Positions 1 to 6,884 of a stretch of 10,986 nt of DNA are shown piece by piece. A program made the translations under genes and the position numbers. Below the pieces are notes generated by a model. That model saw nothing but the letters and a program-made list of their open reading frames with translations, had not been told where the DNA came from and did not search any database. The DNA comes from Syntrophomonas sp. UBA5314 (GTDB lineage: Bacteria > Bacillota > Syntrophomonadia > Syntrophomonadales > Syntrophomonadaceae): NCBI GenBank assembly GCA_002410325.1, contig DHRK01000010.1:12960-23945 (forward strand), given 5' to 3'. Position 1 is the first letter of the stretch, and every line of letters begins with the position of its first letter.

Positions 1-990
1 ACAGGTACGGTATATGTTGGGAAAACGCTCCCGGACCTCTTCTATCCGGCTCATATCCAGATAGACGAATTCATCTCCCGACAGGTGCATTTCGTTGACG
101 ATGGCCCTTGACACCACATCCCGCGGCGCCAGTTCTTCCAGGGCGTGATAGCGGGGCATAAACCGCTCTCCCCGGCTGTTGTACAGCCAGGCCCCGTCGC
201 CCCGAACCGCCTCGGATATTAAGAAACGCTGGGTTTGCCGGCCGAATAAAACCGTGGGATGGAATTGGATAAACTCCATGTCGCGCAGCTGGCCGCCCAC
301 CCGGAAGGCGGCGGCCATTCCATCACCGGTGGCCACGCTGGGATTGGTGGTAAACTTGTATAACTGCCCGGCTCCCCCGGTGGCAATGATCACCGCTCTG
401 GCGCTGTATACCAGGTGTCGCTGCTTAACTGCGTCATAGACCAGAGCGCCCAGGCATTCCTGCTGGCCGGCGTCAGTCAGCACGTCGACCAGGAACTGGT
501 CTTCCATCAGTTCGATATCGCGGTGAGCTTCACAGCGGGCTACCAGGGCCACCCGGATGGCCTCTCCGGTGGCGTCGGCCGCATGCAGAATGCGCGCCCG
601 GCTGTGGGCTCCTTCCCGGTGCAGATCAATCGTACCGTTCTTGGTGTCAAAGCTGGCTCCCATGGCGATAAGCTCGCGGACCCGGGCCGGGCCTTCCCGA
701 ACCAGGACATCCACCGCGTCGATGTCGCACAGGCCGGCCCCGGCTTCCAGGGTGTCTTCCAGGTGCAGAAAGGGCGAATCCTCTTCGTGCATGGCCGCAG
801 CGATACCTCCCTGGGCCAGCCCGGTATTGGAGTCCTTCATGGTCTTCTTAACCAGGACCGCCACCCGTCCGTAGCGGGCGGCTTTCAGGGCAGTAAAAAG
901 CCCGGCGATTCCTCCCCCGATAATCAGGAAGTCAACCGTGCTGAAATCAAGGTCTTCAATTGGTGGGCCGATATGCCTGGTTATATCCAT
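1..990 (-). CDS. nadB: L-aspartate oxidase NadB, N-terminal 330 residues (runs off the window)
   Basis: NadB is an FAD enzyme that oxidises L-aspartate to iminoaspartate, the first step of de novo NAD synthesis; NadA then condenses it with dihydroxyacetone phosphate. My translation from ATG at 990 is open to base 1 (330 codons; the family is usually 500-540 residues, so the C-terminal part is missing). An FAD-binding GGGIAG lies at 25-30, then SNTGLAQGGIAAA (54-66), the family motif HREGAHSRARILHA (124-137), ATGGAGQLY (203-211), QFHPT (242-246) and APRDVVSRAI (288-297). HREGAHS and QFHPT/RDVVSR separate NadB reasonably well from the related succinate dehydrogenase and fumarate reductase flavoproteins. 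An in-frame TAA lies just upstream, so ATG 990 is the only good start. The AAGAGG ribosome site sits unusually close to it (1 nt). nadA/nadC probably follow outside the window. It is separated from panD by a terminator, so it is likely a new transcription unit. Confidence 0.95.
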   Translation of the reverse strand, partial: MDITRHIGPPIEDLDFSTVDFLIIGGGIAGLFTALKAARYGRVAVLVKKTMKDSNTGLAQGGIAAAMHEEDSPFLHLEDTLEAGAGLCDIDAVDVLVREGPARVRELIAMGASFDTKNGTIDLHREGAHSRARILHAADATGEAIRVALVARCEAHRDIELMEDQFLVDVLTDAGQQECLGALVYDAVKQRHLVYSARAVIIATGGAGQLYKFTTNPSVATGDGMAAAFRVGGQLRDMEFIQFHPTVLFGRQTQRFLISEAVRGDGAWLYNSRGERFMPRYHALEELAPRDVVSRAIVNEMHLSGDEFVYLDMSRIEEVRERFPNIYRTC

Positions 991-1016
991 TCCTCTTACC
1001 GTTTAACAGCGCCCTC

Positions 1017-1046
1017 ATATTATGTAATAAGGCGTTGCTACCTTAA
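1017..1046 (-). promoter_or_regulatory. weak candidate promoter for nadB with a small inverted repeat
   Basis: After the terminator that follows panD, the minus strand carries TTAAGG (1041-1046) and TAATAT (1017-1022) separated by 18 nt. Matches to the sigma-A consensus are only partial (about 3/6 and 4/6). An inverted repeat TAAGG-N8-CCTTA (1028-1045) lies across the -35 and spacer and could be an operator. Some promoter is expected here because nadB lies behind a terminator, but these exact hexamers are uncertain. Confidence 0.3.
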
Positions 1047-1060
1047 GAATTTACTGAATT

Positions 1061-1115
1061 ACAAAACAAAAGAGGCAGGCAGCAAGAATTAAATAAAGTG
1101 CTCCCCGCCTCTTTT
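1061..1115 (-). terminator. Rho-independent terminator after panD
   Basis: On the minus strand a 12-bp stem AAAAGAGGCGGG / CCTGCCTCTTTT (arms 1104-1115 and 1068-1079, one G-T pair) is followed by GTTTTG, giving a T-rich tail. An extra inner AGCA/TGCT pairing can extend the hairpin. It begins 7 nt after the panD stop and ends the folate/pantothenate gene run. Because A's flank the other side, it could also act in the plus direction. Confidence 0.8.
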
Positions 1116-1122
1116 ATAGCTT

Positions 1123-1494
1123 CTATTGGTAGCGTCCCTGGCAGGTCTTTTCCACCTGGTTCTTGCTATTGACGAAAACCAGGGTGGGCTGGTGAGTTTT
1201 CAGCTCCTGCGCATCTAACAGAGCATAAGTCAAGATGATAACTATGTCCCCTTTGGTTACCAAACGTGCAGCAGCGCCATTCAAGCAGATAACACCCGAA
1301 CCCCGCTCCCCTTCAATCACGTAGGTGTCAAACCGGGCTCCGTTATTGTTGTTTACAATGGTAACCTTTTCGTTCTCCACTATGTTGGCAGCTTCCATAA
1401 GAGCTGCATCAATGGTAATACTCCCCACATAGTTGAGATCGGCTTCGGTAACCGTTGCCCGGTGAATCTTGGACTTCAGCATATAACGAAGCAT
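1123..1494 (-). CDS. panD: aspartate 1-decarboxylase PanD (pyruvoyl enzyme)
   Basis: PanD decarboxylates L-aspartate to beta-alanine, the half of pantothenate that PanC joins to pantoate. The 123-residue length is normal for the family. The N-terminus follows the family pattern (MLKSKIHRATVT at 5-16), and YVGSITID (22-29) contains the Gly24-Ser25 self-cleavage site that generates the pyruvoyl group. NNNNGARFDTYVI (48-60) and LNGAAAR (71-77) are also conserved. ATG at 1494 has a GGAGGT site 10 nt upstream that lies inside the end of panC; only 4 nt separate the panC stop from this start, suggesting translational coupling. It is the last gene of the run, with a terminator just downstream. Maturation factors (PanM/PanZ type) are generally not needed in Gram-positive bacteria, and none is seen here. 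Confidence 0.96.
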   Translation of the reverse strand: MLRYMLKSKIHRATVTEADLNYVGSITIDAALMEAANIVENEKVTIVNNNNGARFDTYVIEGERGSGVICLNGAAARLVTKGDIVIILTYALLDAQELKTHQPTLVFVNSKNQVEKTCQGRYQ

Positions 1495-1498
1495 GCCC

Positions 1499-2347
1499 TT
1501 ACACCTCCACTAACCGGTTGTCGATGAGCCGGGTGCTGCCAAATTTAACGGCTACGGCCATCAACATTCTCCCCTTAATCACATTCAGGTCAGAAAGATC
1601 CTCGGCGCTGTATATTTCAGCATAATCTATCTGTGCCAGAGGACTGCTTTCAATTGTATCCACCAATATGGTTTTTACTGCCGCCAGATCTCTTTCTCCG
1701 GCCAATATGGCCTGTTCCGCTTTTTGCAGGGCCTGGTTTAAAACCAGGGCCTGTTTGCGCTGCTCGGCGTCCAGGTAGACATTCCTGGAACTCATGGCCA
1801 GACCATCGGGTTCGCGTACAATAGGCACCCGTACTATTTTGATAGGGAAGTTCAATTCCCTGACCATTTTTTCAAGCACCATGACCTGTTGGGCGTCTTT
1901 CTGTCCGAAAAATGCCACATCGGGCTGGCAGATCAAAAACAGCTTGCTGACCACCGTAGCCACGCCCTTAAAATGTCCGGGCCGCGATGCTCCGCAGAGC
2001 TTTCCGGTAATTTCACCGAATACTTCGACAAAGGTATGATAACCCGCCGGGTACATCTCCGGAACTTCGGGGGCGAATATCACATCCGCCCGGGTGGTTT
2101 CCAGCAGTTCCTTATCCTTGGCCAGGTCGCGGGGATAGCATTCAAAGTCCTCCCCCACGCCAAACTGGGTGGGATTCACGAATATGCTCACCACCACCGC
2201 GTCACACTGCCGGCAGGCTTCTTTGACCAGGGCCAGGTGGCCGTCATGCAGGTATCCCATAGTCGGAACCAGACCCACCCGTTTGCCCTGCTGCTTTTGC
2301 TCCAGACACCATTCCTGGGTTTGTTTAATGGTATGGAATACCTGCAT
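1499..2347 (-). CDS. panC: pantothenate synthetase PanC (pantoate-beta-alanine ligase)
   Basis: PanC makes pantothenate from pantoate, beta-alanine and ATP through a pantoyl-adenylate intermediate, in the cytosol. The protein is 282 residues, the normal length. It shows the nucleotidyltransferase-fold HxGH motif in PTMGYLHDGH (28-37), SIFVNPTQFG (54-63), CGASRPGHFKGVATVV (118-133), FGQKDAQQ (147-154) and the KMSKS-equivalent REPDGLAMSSRN (178-189). All residues normally used for ATP and pantoate binding in these motifs appear intact. ATG at 2347 is preceded by AAGGGG 7 nt upstream. The gene lies 22 nt after panB and 4 nt before panD, giving the order panB-panC-panD. Confidence 0.97.
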   Translation of the reverse strand: MQVFHTIKQTQEWCLEQKQQGKRVGLVPTMGYLHDGHLALVKEACRQCDAVVVSIFVNPTQFGVGEDFECYPRDLAKDKELLETTRADVIFAPEVPEMYPAGYHTFVEVFGEITGKLCGASRPGHFKGVATVVSKLFLICQPDVAFFGQKDAQQVMVLEKMVRELNFPIKIVRVPIVREPDGLAMSSRNVYLDAEQRKQALVLNQALQKAEQAILAGERDLAAVKTILVDTIESSPLAQIDYAEIYSAEDLSDLNVIKGRMLMAVAVKFGSTRLIDNRLVEV

Positions 2348-2369
2348 AACAATACCCCTTAACTAAAAA

Positions 2370-3197
2370 TTAATAGATCCTCTCCAACACTTCATCACTG
2401 ATGCCGAAGCCGTGCTCTTCTCCGGGGAAGGCGCCCTCTTCAACCTCTTTTTTATACTGCTGAAAGGCTTCCATAATAAGAGGCTGCAGATTGGCATATT
2501 TCTTGGCAAATTTGGGCGTAAAGCCGCCGTAAATCCCCAGCAGGTCATTGACCACCAGAACCTGCCCGTCGCAGAAGTGGCCGGCCCCGATGCCAATAGT
2601 GGGAACGCTTACCTCCTCGGTAATGCGCTTGGCCAGGAGGGTTGGCACCATCTCTAAAACAATGGCAAAGACCCCGGCTTTATCCAATGCTTTGGCATCT
2701 TCAACTATTTTGTTGGCGGTTTCCAGGTCTTTACCCTGAACCTTATACCCGCCAAACTTATTGACCGATTGGGGAGTAAAACCCAGGTGCCCCATAACCG
2801 GTATTTGCGCGTCTAAAATGGCCTTGATGGTGTCGACCCTCTCGGTACCACCCTCAATTTTTACGGTCTGGGCGCCGCCTTCCTGGATAAAACGTCCGGC
2901 ATTGCGCACCGCTTCGCTGTTAGAGATGTGGTAGGATAAAAAAGGCATATCCCCTACCACCATCGCTCTTTGGGCCGCCCGGGCCACGGCTTTGGTGTGG
3001 TGGATCATATCCTCCATGGTCACGGAAAGGCTGTTTTCATAACCCAACACCGCATTCCCCAGAGAATCCCCCACCAGGATTATATCAATTCCGGCCTCGT
3101 CTACCATGTGGGCCGTAGGGTAATCATAAGCAGTCAGCATGCTAAACTTTCGTTTAGACTTCGCATCTTTTATAACGGAGGTGGTAACTCTAGCCAT
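2370..3197 (-). CDS. panB: 3-methyl-2-oxobutanoate hydroxymethyltransferase PanB
   Basis: PanB transfers a hydroxymethyl group from 5,10-methylene-tetrahydrofolate to 2-ketoisovalerate, making ketopantoate, the committed step to pantothenate and CoA. The 275-residue protein is a full-length TIM-barrel member. Conserved features are LTAYDYPTA (21-29), GDSLGN with metal ligand Asp44 (43-48), GDMPF with Asp83 (82-86), KIEGG with Glu115 (113-117), GHLGFTPQ (136-143), Glu182 in LEMVP, and GIGAGHFCDGQVLV (202-215). ATG at 3197 has AAGGAGAG about 7 nt upstream. Its use of a folate cofactor gives a direct metabolic reason for sitting behind the folate genes. No panE is present beside it; the DUF2520 gene 66 nt upstream is the candidate for that step. 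Confidence 0.97.
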   Translation of the reverse strand: MARVTTSVIKDAKSKRKFSMLTAYDYPTAHMVDEAGIDIILVGDSLGNAVLGYENSLSVTMEDMIHHTKAVARAAQRAMVVGDMPFLSYHISNSEAVRNAGRFIQEGGAQTVKIEGGTERVDTIKAILDAQIPVMGHLGFTPQSVNKFGGYKVQGKDLETANKIVEDAKALDKAGVFAIVLEMVPTLLAKRITEEVSVPTIGIGAGHFCDGQVLVVNDLLGIYGGFTPKFAKKYANLQPLIMEAFQQYKKEVEEGAFPGEEHGFGISDEVLERIY

Positions 3198-3263
3198 TAT
3201 GTCACTCTCCTTCGGTTGGCGTTATTGATATAACATACATTGTCTCGTCACGGGCCCGGGCTT

Positions 3264-4142
3264 CTAAGGGATTTCTTCTTCCAAAAGCCTTTCGAATTCC
3301 GCTTGTCCGGTCGGGTCAATCGTACCCTTGGCCCTGGCTATCCTGGCTGTCTCATAGCCGATGCAGCTGTACAGCCGGAGGAGTTCGGGAGCCTGTTCCC
3401 GGATCCGCTCCAGATGGGTCTGAACCGTGGCCAGATCTCCTCTGGAGATAGGACCGGTAAGGGCTTTGGGTATCCCGATTTCCTGTATGTTGTTTACCGT
3501 ACCGAGTATTAATGGCATTAACGCTTTTATGGCAACCGGTCCCGGCATACCGCTGGCCTCCAGGAGCTTTACCCCCAGGTCCACAACAGTAACCAGGTAA
3601 TTGGAAACGACACAAGCGCCCGCATGGTAGAGGGGCTTGGCCTTTCGTTCAATGAAAAAGTATTCTCCTCCCAGGCTTTCTACAATCGTCACAGCCCTGT
3701 CATGAGCTTCCTGGTCTCCCTCAATGCTAAAAACCGAACCGGGAAGGTTTTGGATCGCCCGGTCCAGGCTGGCAAAGGATTGCAGCGGATGCACCGATAA
3801 GACCCTGGCGCCCCATGCTTTGGCCGGGTCCAGGATCTCTGAAGAATGCGCCCCACTCATATGGACTACGACCTGTTCGGGATGAAAAGCCTGTTCACGG
3901 GCAAGTTCGTCCACTACCTGCCGGATGGAGCCATCCGCGGTCGTAATAAAAAGTATATCTGCCGAGCGAGAAACTTCTTTTGGTGTTGGGAAAGCGGTAC
4001 AGCCTAACCGTTCCACCAGCGCCATAGTAGATTCAGGTCTAATGTCATAAACACCCGTAACCTCAAAGCCTTTGCTGTGGAGTACCACTCCAACAGCCGT
4101 CCCAACAACTCCCGCCCCAATAATGCCGATTCTTTCGTCCAT
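3264..4142 (-). CDS. Rossmann-fold/DUF2520 putative NAD(P)-dependent oxidoreductase
   Basis: No reaction is established for this family to my knowledge. The 292-residue protein begins with a clear dinucleotide-binding GAGVVG (9-14) within a beta-alpha-beta Rossmann fold (residues 3-35), followed by SGAHSSE (96-102) and HPLQSF (118-123), typical of the family. A helical second domain (about 165-290) carries KPLYHAGACVVSN (169-181), whose Lys-to-Asn spacing resembles the catalytic helix of 6-phosphogluconate and beta-hydroxyacid dehydrogenases. TGPISRGD (229-236) is also conserved. The layout resembles ketopantoate reductase (PanE) and pyrroline-5-carboxylate reductase (ProC). ATG at 4142 follows an AGGGGGG site. 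The gene sits between folK and panB, in the place where a pan operon would be expected to hold a ketopantoate reductase. That role is an inference; an unrelated reductase is possible. Confidence 0.85.
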   Translation of the reverse strand: MDERIGIIGAGVVGTAVGVVLHSKGFEVTGVYDIRPESTMALVERLGCTAFPTPKEVSRSADILFITTADGSIRQVVDELAREQAFHPEQVVVHMSGAHSSEILDPAKAWGARVLSVHPLQSFASLDRAIQNLPGSVFSIEGDQEAHDRAVTIVESLGGEYFFIERKAKPLYHAGACVVSNYLVTVVDLGVKLLEASGMPGPVAIKALMPLILGTVNNIQEIGIPKALTGPISRGDLATVQTHLERIREQAPELLRLYSCIGYETARIARAKGTIDPTGQAEFERLLEEEIP

Positions 4143-4250
4143 ATCGTTCCCCCCTGGTACAGGCTCTGATAAGCCATTCTACCGTCTTGGTCTTCCTAAA
4201 AAAGATACAAGCGGGCTACATTGAAAGGAGTATCGGCGGGAGAATCCCCC

Positions 4251-4742
4251 TTATAGTTTTTTGATCGCGTTTCTATCTCGGACCAGTACTCTAACCAACA
4301 CCTCCCTGAGAGACGTTCCATCATCAGGAAATACAATGTCCGAATTGATTTCCTGAAGCGGAAGCAGGACAAACAACCTCTCACGCATGTGGGCATGAGG
4401 AACCTGCAATGCTTCGCTTTGCAGTACTTCATCCCCGTACAATAGGATATCCAGGTCTATATTCCTTGGGCCCCACTTCGCATCGCGTCGGCGGCCCATA
4501 TCAATTTCTATCGTTTGTAAAAGGTGCAAAAGATCCAGGGCCTCAAGCCCTGTTTCAATTTCAATCACCTGATTTAAGAAGTCATCCTGGTCTTTTACTC
4601 CCCAGGGTTCGCTCTGATAGAGGGAAGACACCCTGGTAATGCGCACTTCGTCTGCACTCTCCAGCATTTTTAATGCTTGTTCCAGATTCTCCTTTTTATC
4701 ACCCAGATTTGACCCCAGGCCTATATATACTACCCGTTTCAT
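4251..4742 (-). CDS. folK: 6-hydroxymethyl-7,8-dihydropterin pyrophosphokinase FolK (HPPK)
   Basis: HPPK transfers pyrophosphate from ATP to 6-hydroxymethyl-7,8-dihydropterin, making the substrate of FolP. At 163 residues it has normal single-domain length. Seen motifs are YIGLGSNLGD (6-15), SSLYQSEPWG (39-48), DDFLNQV (53-59), and GRRRDAKWGPRNIDLDILLY (83-102) with the two metal-binding aspartates D96 and D98, plus VPHAHMRERLFVLLPL starting near 114. ATG at 4742 has AAGGA 7 nt upstream. It follows folB after 45 nt, the usual folP-folB-folK order of Gram-positive bacteria. A 108-nt gap separates its stop from the DUF2520 start; I see no convincing terminator or promoter there. Confidence 0.96.
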   Translation of the reverse strand: MKRVVYIGLGSNLGDKKENLEQALKMLESADEVRITRVSSLYQSEPWGVKDQDDFLNQVIEIETGLEALDLLHLLQTIEIDMGRRRDAKWGPRNIDLDILLYGDEVLQSEALQVPHAHMRERLFVLLPLQEINSDIVFPDDGTSLREVLVRVLVRDRNAIKKL

Positions 4743-4787
4743 AAGTTTATCCTTAAGTTAGCATATACTGCTTTCATAGGGCAAGAA

Positions 4788-5147
4788 CTATTGCTGGAAT
4801 CTTTCAATAATTACGGAAAAATATTTAAAATCGCCCTTAACCGGTGCCTCTGGCTTCTTGACGCTTACCTTGACCGCTTCCAAAGTGAACTCGGCCAGGA
4901 GGCGATCGGCAATGGCCTGGGCCAGGGCCTCCAGCAGGTTAAAAGACGGGCCTTCTACAATATCCTGAACGCATTGGAAAACAGCTCCATAATCCACGGT
5001 ATCTTCCAGATGGTCGGAACGTCCTGCTTTATCCAGGTCCAAGCTCAGCTCCAGATCGACAATAAACGGCTGGGGATTTCGTTTTTCCTCCGGGGAGACC
5101 CCGTGGCAGGCGTTAAAACGCATCCCTTGCGCTACGATTTTATCCAT
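4788..5147 (-). CDS. folB: dihydroneopterin aldolase FolB
   Basis: FolB cleaves 7,8-dihydroneopterin to 6-hydroxymethyl-7,8-dihydropterin and glycolaldehyde; the enzyme is usually a cytosolic octamer. The 119-residue length is standard. Conserved features are FNACHGVSPEEK (11-22), with an acidic residue near 20-21 that corresponds to the family's catalytic/pterin-contact Glu, DTVDYG (49-54), the pterin-anchoring glutamate in NLLEALA (70-76), and VKKPEAPVKG (96-105) with the catalytic lysine at 97 or 98. ATG at 5147 overlaps the end of folP by 8 nt. Its own ribosome site is poor (AAGAGA), so translation is probably coupled to folP. The substrate must be dephosphorylated dihydroneopterin, whose supply is the step without a standard gene here. 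Confidence 0.95.
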   Translation of the reverse strand: MDKIVAQGMRFNACHGVSPEEKRNPQPFIVDLELSLDLDKAGRSDHLEDTVDYGAVFQCVQDIVEGPSFNLLEALAQAIADRLLAEFTLEAVKVSVKKPEAPVKGDFKYFSVIIERFQQ

Positions 5148-6333
5148 TTTCTCTTACCACCGCATCGGTCATGGCCGCCACCCGCACACTCTCTTTTACA
5201 TCGTGCACCCTTATGATCTGGGCGCCGTTCATCACCGCCACCGCCACTACCGCCAGGCTTCCCTCCAGCCGCTCCGCAACCTCCAGGTTGAGGGTGGCGC
5301 CAATAAAACGCTTCCGGGAAGCGCCCACCACCAGGGGCAGTCCCAGGCCTTTAAACTCCTTGAGCCGTTTGAGCAAGAGCCGATTTTGGGCCGGGTCCTT
5401 GCCAAAGCCCAGACCTGGGTCCAGCATTATTTTCTCGCGCTTTAGACCGGCCGCTTCCGCTTTTTGCACGGCCTGCTCCAGTTCTTCCACAATATCCGCC
5501 ACCAGGTCTTGATAAGGCTTGCCGTGATCGATCTGCAGGCGGTTGTGCATAAAAATGGATGGCGCCTGGTACTCCGCCAGAACCGGAAGCAGTTCGGGGT
5601 CCAAACGCAGGGCCCCGATATCGTTTATCATATGGGCTCCGGCCTCCAGGCATTCCCTGGCCACCCGACCCCGAAAGGTATCCACCGATACCATAGCTCC
5701 TTCGGAAACTATCTTTTCAACTACCGGCAGAATCCGGCGCAGTTCTTCTTCTTCATCTACAATCCGGGCGTCCGGGCGGGTGGAAGCTCCGCCCACATCG
5801 ATGATATCGGCCCCTTCCTCCCTCATCATCCGGGCCCGTTCAATGGCCGGGGCATAGTCATAGAAGCGCCCCCCGTCGGAAAAGGAATCGGGAGTAACGT
5901 TTAGTATTCCCATGATGTAAGGGCGGCCGCCCAATTCCAGAACCCTTCCGCCCGGTAAGGGTATCGTCCAGGATTCACGGGACCAGTTCTCTAATATTGC
6001 TTCGATTTCCCCGGCCAGATCCTTTAGTCCAAAGGGCTGCACCCGGAGCTTCCTGGTAAGCAGGCGATAGTGCTTCAGGTGTCCCATCAACAGGACGTCG
6101 GTAAAGCCTTCAAACTTGAGGGCGTCTCTTTTAATGGCCGCTTCACCGCCCTTGGACAGCATTTCCTGTTTAATGATATTGGCCGCCCGGCAGGATATGT
6201 TCTTTAATTTGATGCAGCGGTACAGAGCCTTGGGCTGCATATAGGGATAGGCCCCCGGATCGACCCCGATCTGATCCAGAAACATCCGGGCCTCGGCTTG
6301 ATCTTCAATTATTACTACGCGGTGTCCAGGCAT
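5140..6333 (-). CDS. folP: dihydropteroate synthase FolP with an N-terminal extra domain
   Basis: DHPS condenses hydroxymethyl-dihydropterin pyrophosphate with p-aminobenzoate to dihydropteroate; it is the sulfonamide target. I place the start at ATG 6333 (397 residues), because GAGGTG lies 4 nt upstream; an in-frame TTG at 6345 falls in that ribosome site. The barrel (about 125-397) shows GILNVTPDSFSDGG (142-155), GGASTRP (181-187, where most family members have GGESTRP), SVDT (216-219), NDIGA (237-241), FMHN (261-264), DPGLGFGK (305-312), GASRKRFIG (337-345) and RVHDV (375-379). Typical DHPS proteins are 260-290 residues. The extra 120 residues at the front include GGEAA (62-66) and DVLLMG (79-84) and look like the extension I recall from clostridial and some thermophile DHPS; its function is unknown to me. 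The gene starts 8 nt after the HD gene stop and overlaps folB by 8 nt. Confidence 0.95.
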   Translation of the reverse strand: MPGHRVVIIEDQAEARMFLDQIGVDPGAYPYMQPKALYRCIKLKNISCRAANIIKQEMLSKGGEAAIKRDALKFEGFTDVLLMGHLKHYRLLTRKLRVQPFGLKDLAGEIEAILENWSRESWTIPLPGGRVLELGGRPYIMGILNVTPDSFSDGGRFYDYAPAIERARMMREEGADIIDVGGASTRPDARIVDEEEELRRILPVVEKIVSEGAMVSVDTFRGRVARECLEAGAHMINDIGALRLDPELLPVLAEYQAPSIFMHNRLQIDHGKPYQDLVADIVEELEQAVQKAEAAGLKREKIMLDPGLGFGKDPAQNRLLLKRLKEFKGLGLPLVVGASRKRFIGATLNLEVAERLEGSLAVVAVAVMNGAQIIRVHDVKESVRVAAMTDAVVRENG

Positions 6334-6341
6334 ATCACACC

Positions 6342-6884
6342 TCAATAATCAAAACTGCTGATGGTAATCTCCATTTTCTTTACCTTGGGACAGAGATTGC
6401 GGTAGCTGCACTCGCTGCACAACAGGGAAAAATTGCTTATCCGGGACAAATTGTCGGCCCGGTGAATGCGCTCCCCGAGAAAGCTCATCTCGGTGCTGAT
6501 ATTGCTGTGCTCGTAAATCGCCCGCCCGATTATCTCAATTTCCCGGGTATTAAAAAAGGCGTGGGGCAGGATTTCCCGCGCCACTCGCGCGCCAAACGAA
6601 GCATGGTCAACGCCTTCCTGCTGCTCCTTCCATTTGCCGATATCGTGCAAGAGCCCGGCGGCATAGATGAGCTCTTTAGCGGCCAGTTTTCCGGAGAGGC
6701 CGTTTTCTTTGATGAAGTAATTTAAATCGTTGTTTTCCAGGACCAGGATATAGGCAATGCGGGCTACATCCAGGTGGTGCTGAAAATCATGCAGGCAGTA
6801 CCTGGCTTCCTGCTCTTCTTGAGCATTGAGGTTCATGTTTTCCTGGTATAGAGGCTCCTTTAACAAGAGTTCAATTCTCTTCAA
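6342..6884 (-). CDS. HD-domain metal-dependent phosphohydrolase with a C-terminal Cys cluster
   Basis: The specific substrate is unknown. The 180-residue protein carries an HD-superfamily pattern: His36/37 in HHLDVARIAY, the HD pair His80-Asp81 in LLHDIGKW, His94, His126 in YEHSN and Asp144 in RADNLSR. That set (H...HD...H...H...D) suits a two-metal site for phosphate ester or anhydride hydrolysis. After the HD core comes CSECSYRNLC (Cys156, 159, 165), a C-x2-C-x5-C cluster that could bind metal. I recall similar Cys tails in clostridial HD proteins. The start is chosen as TTG 6884, because GAGGTG lies 6 nt upstream; the GTG at 6893 is part of that ribosome site. It is the first gene of the folate-pantothenate run, 8 nt before folP, which suggests a pterin or nucleotide phosphatase role, though this is unproven. 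Confidence 0.85.
   Translation of the reverse strand: MKRIELLLKEPLYQENMNLNAQEEQEARYCLHDFQHHLDVARIAYILVLENNDLNYFIKENGLSGKLAAKELIYAAGLLHDIGKWKEQQEGVDHASFGARVAREILPHAFFNTREIEIIGRAIYEHSNISTEMSFLGERIHRADNLSRISNFSLLCSECSYRNLCPKVKKMEITISSFDY

Noticed and set aside
415..1092. 225-codon plus-strand open frame
   Set aside because: It lies antisense to nadB, whose translation matches a known family throughout; the plus frame shows no recognisable motif and crosses the terminator.
4143..4250. possible promoter or terminator between folK and the DUF2520 gene
   Set aside because: Only a 4-bp GGGA/TCCC stem and no convincing -35/-10 pair are visible, so I treat the gap as part of the operon.
4791..5216. 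141-codon plus-strand open frame
   Set aside because: Antisense to folB and the end of folP, both well supported.
5464..5904. 146-codon plus-strand open frame (and overlapping 5543-5857)
   Set aside because: Antisense to the conserved FolP barrel; no ribosome site or motif.
6334..6345. folP extended to an in-frame TTG at 6345
   Set aside because: The TTG lies in the GAGGTG ribosome site that correctly serves the ATG at 6333.
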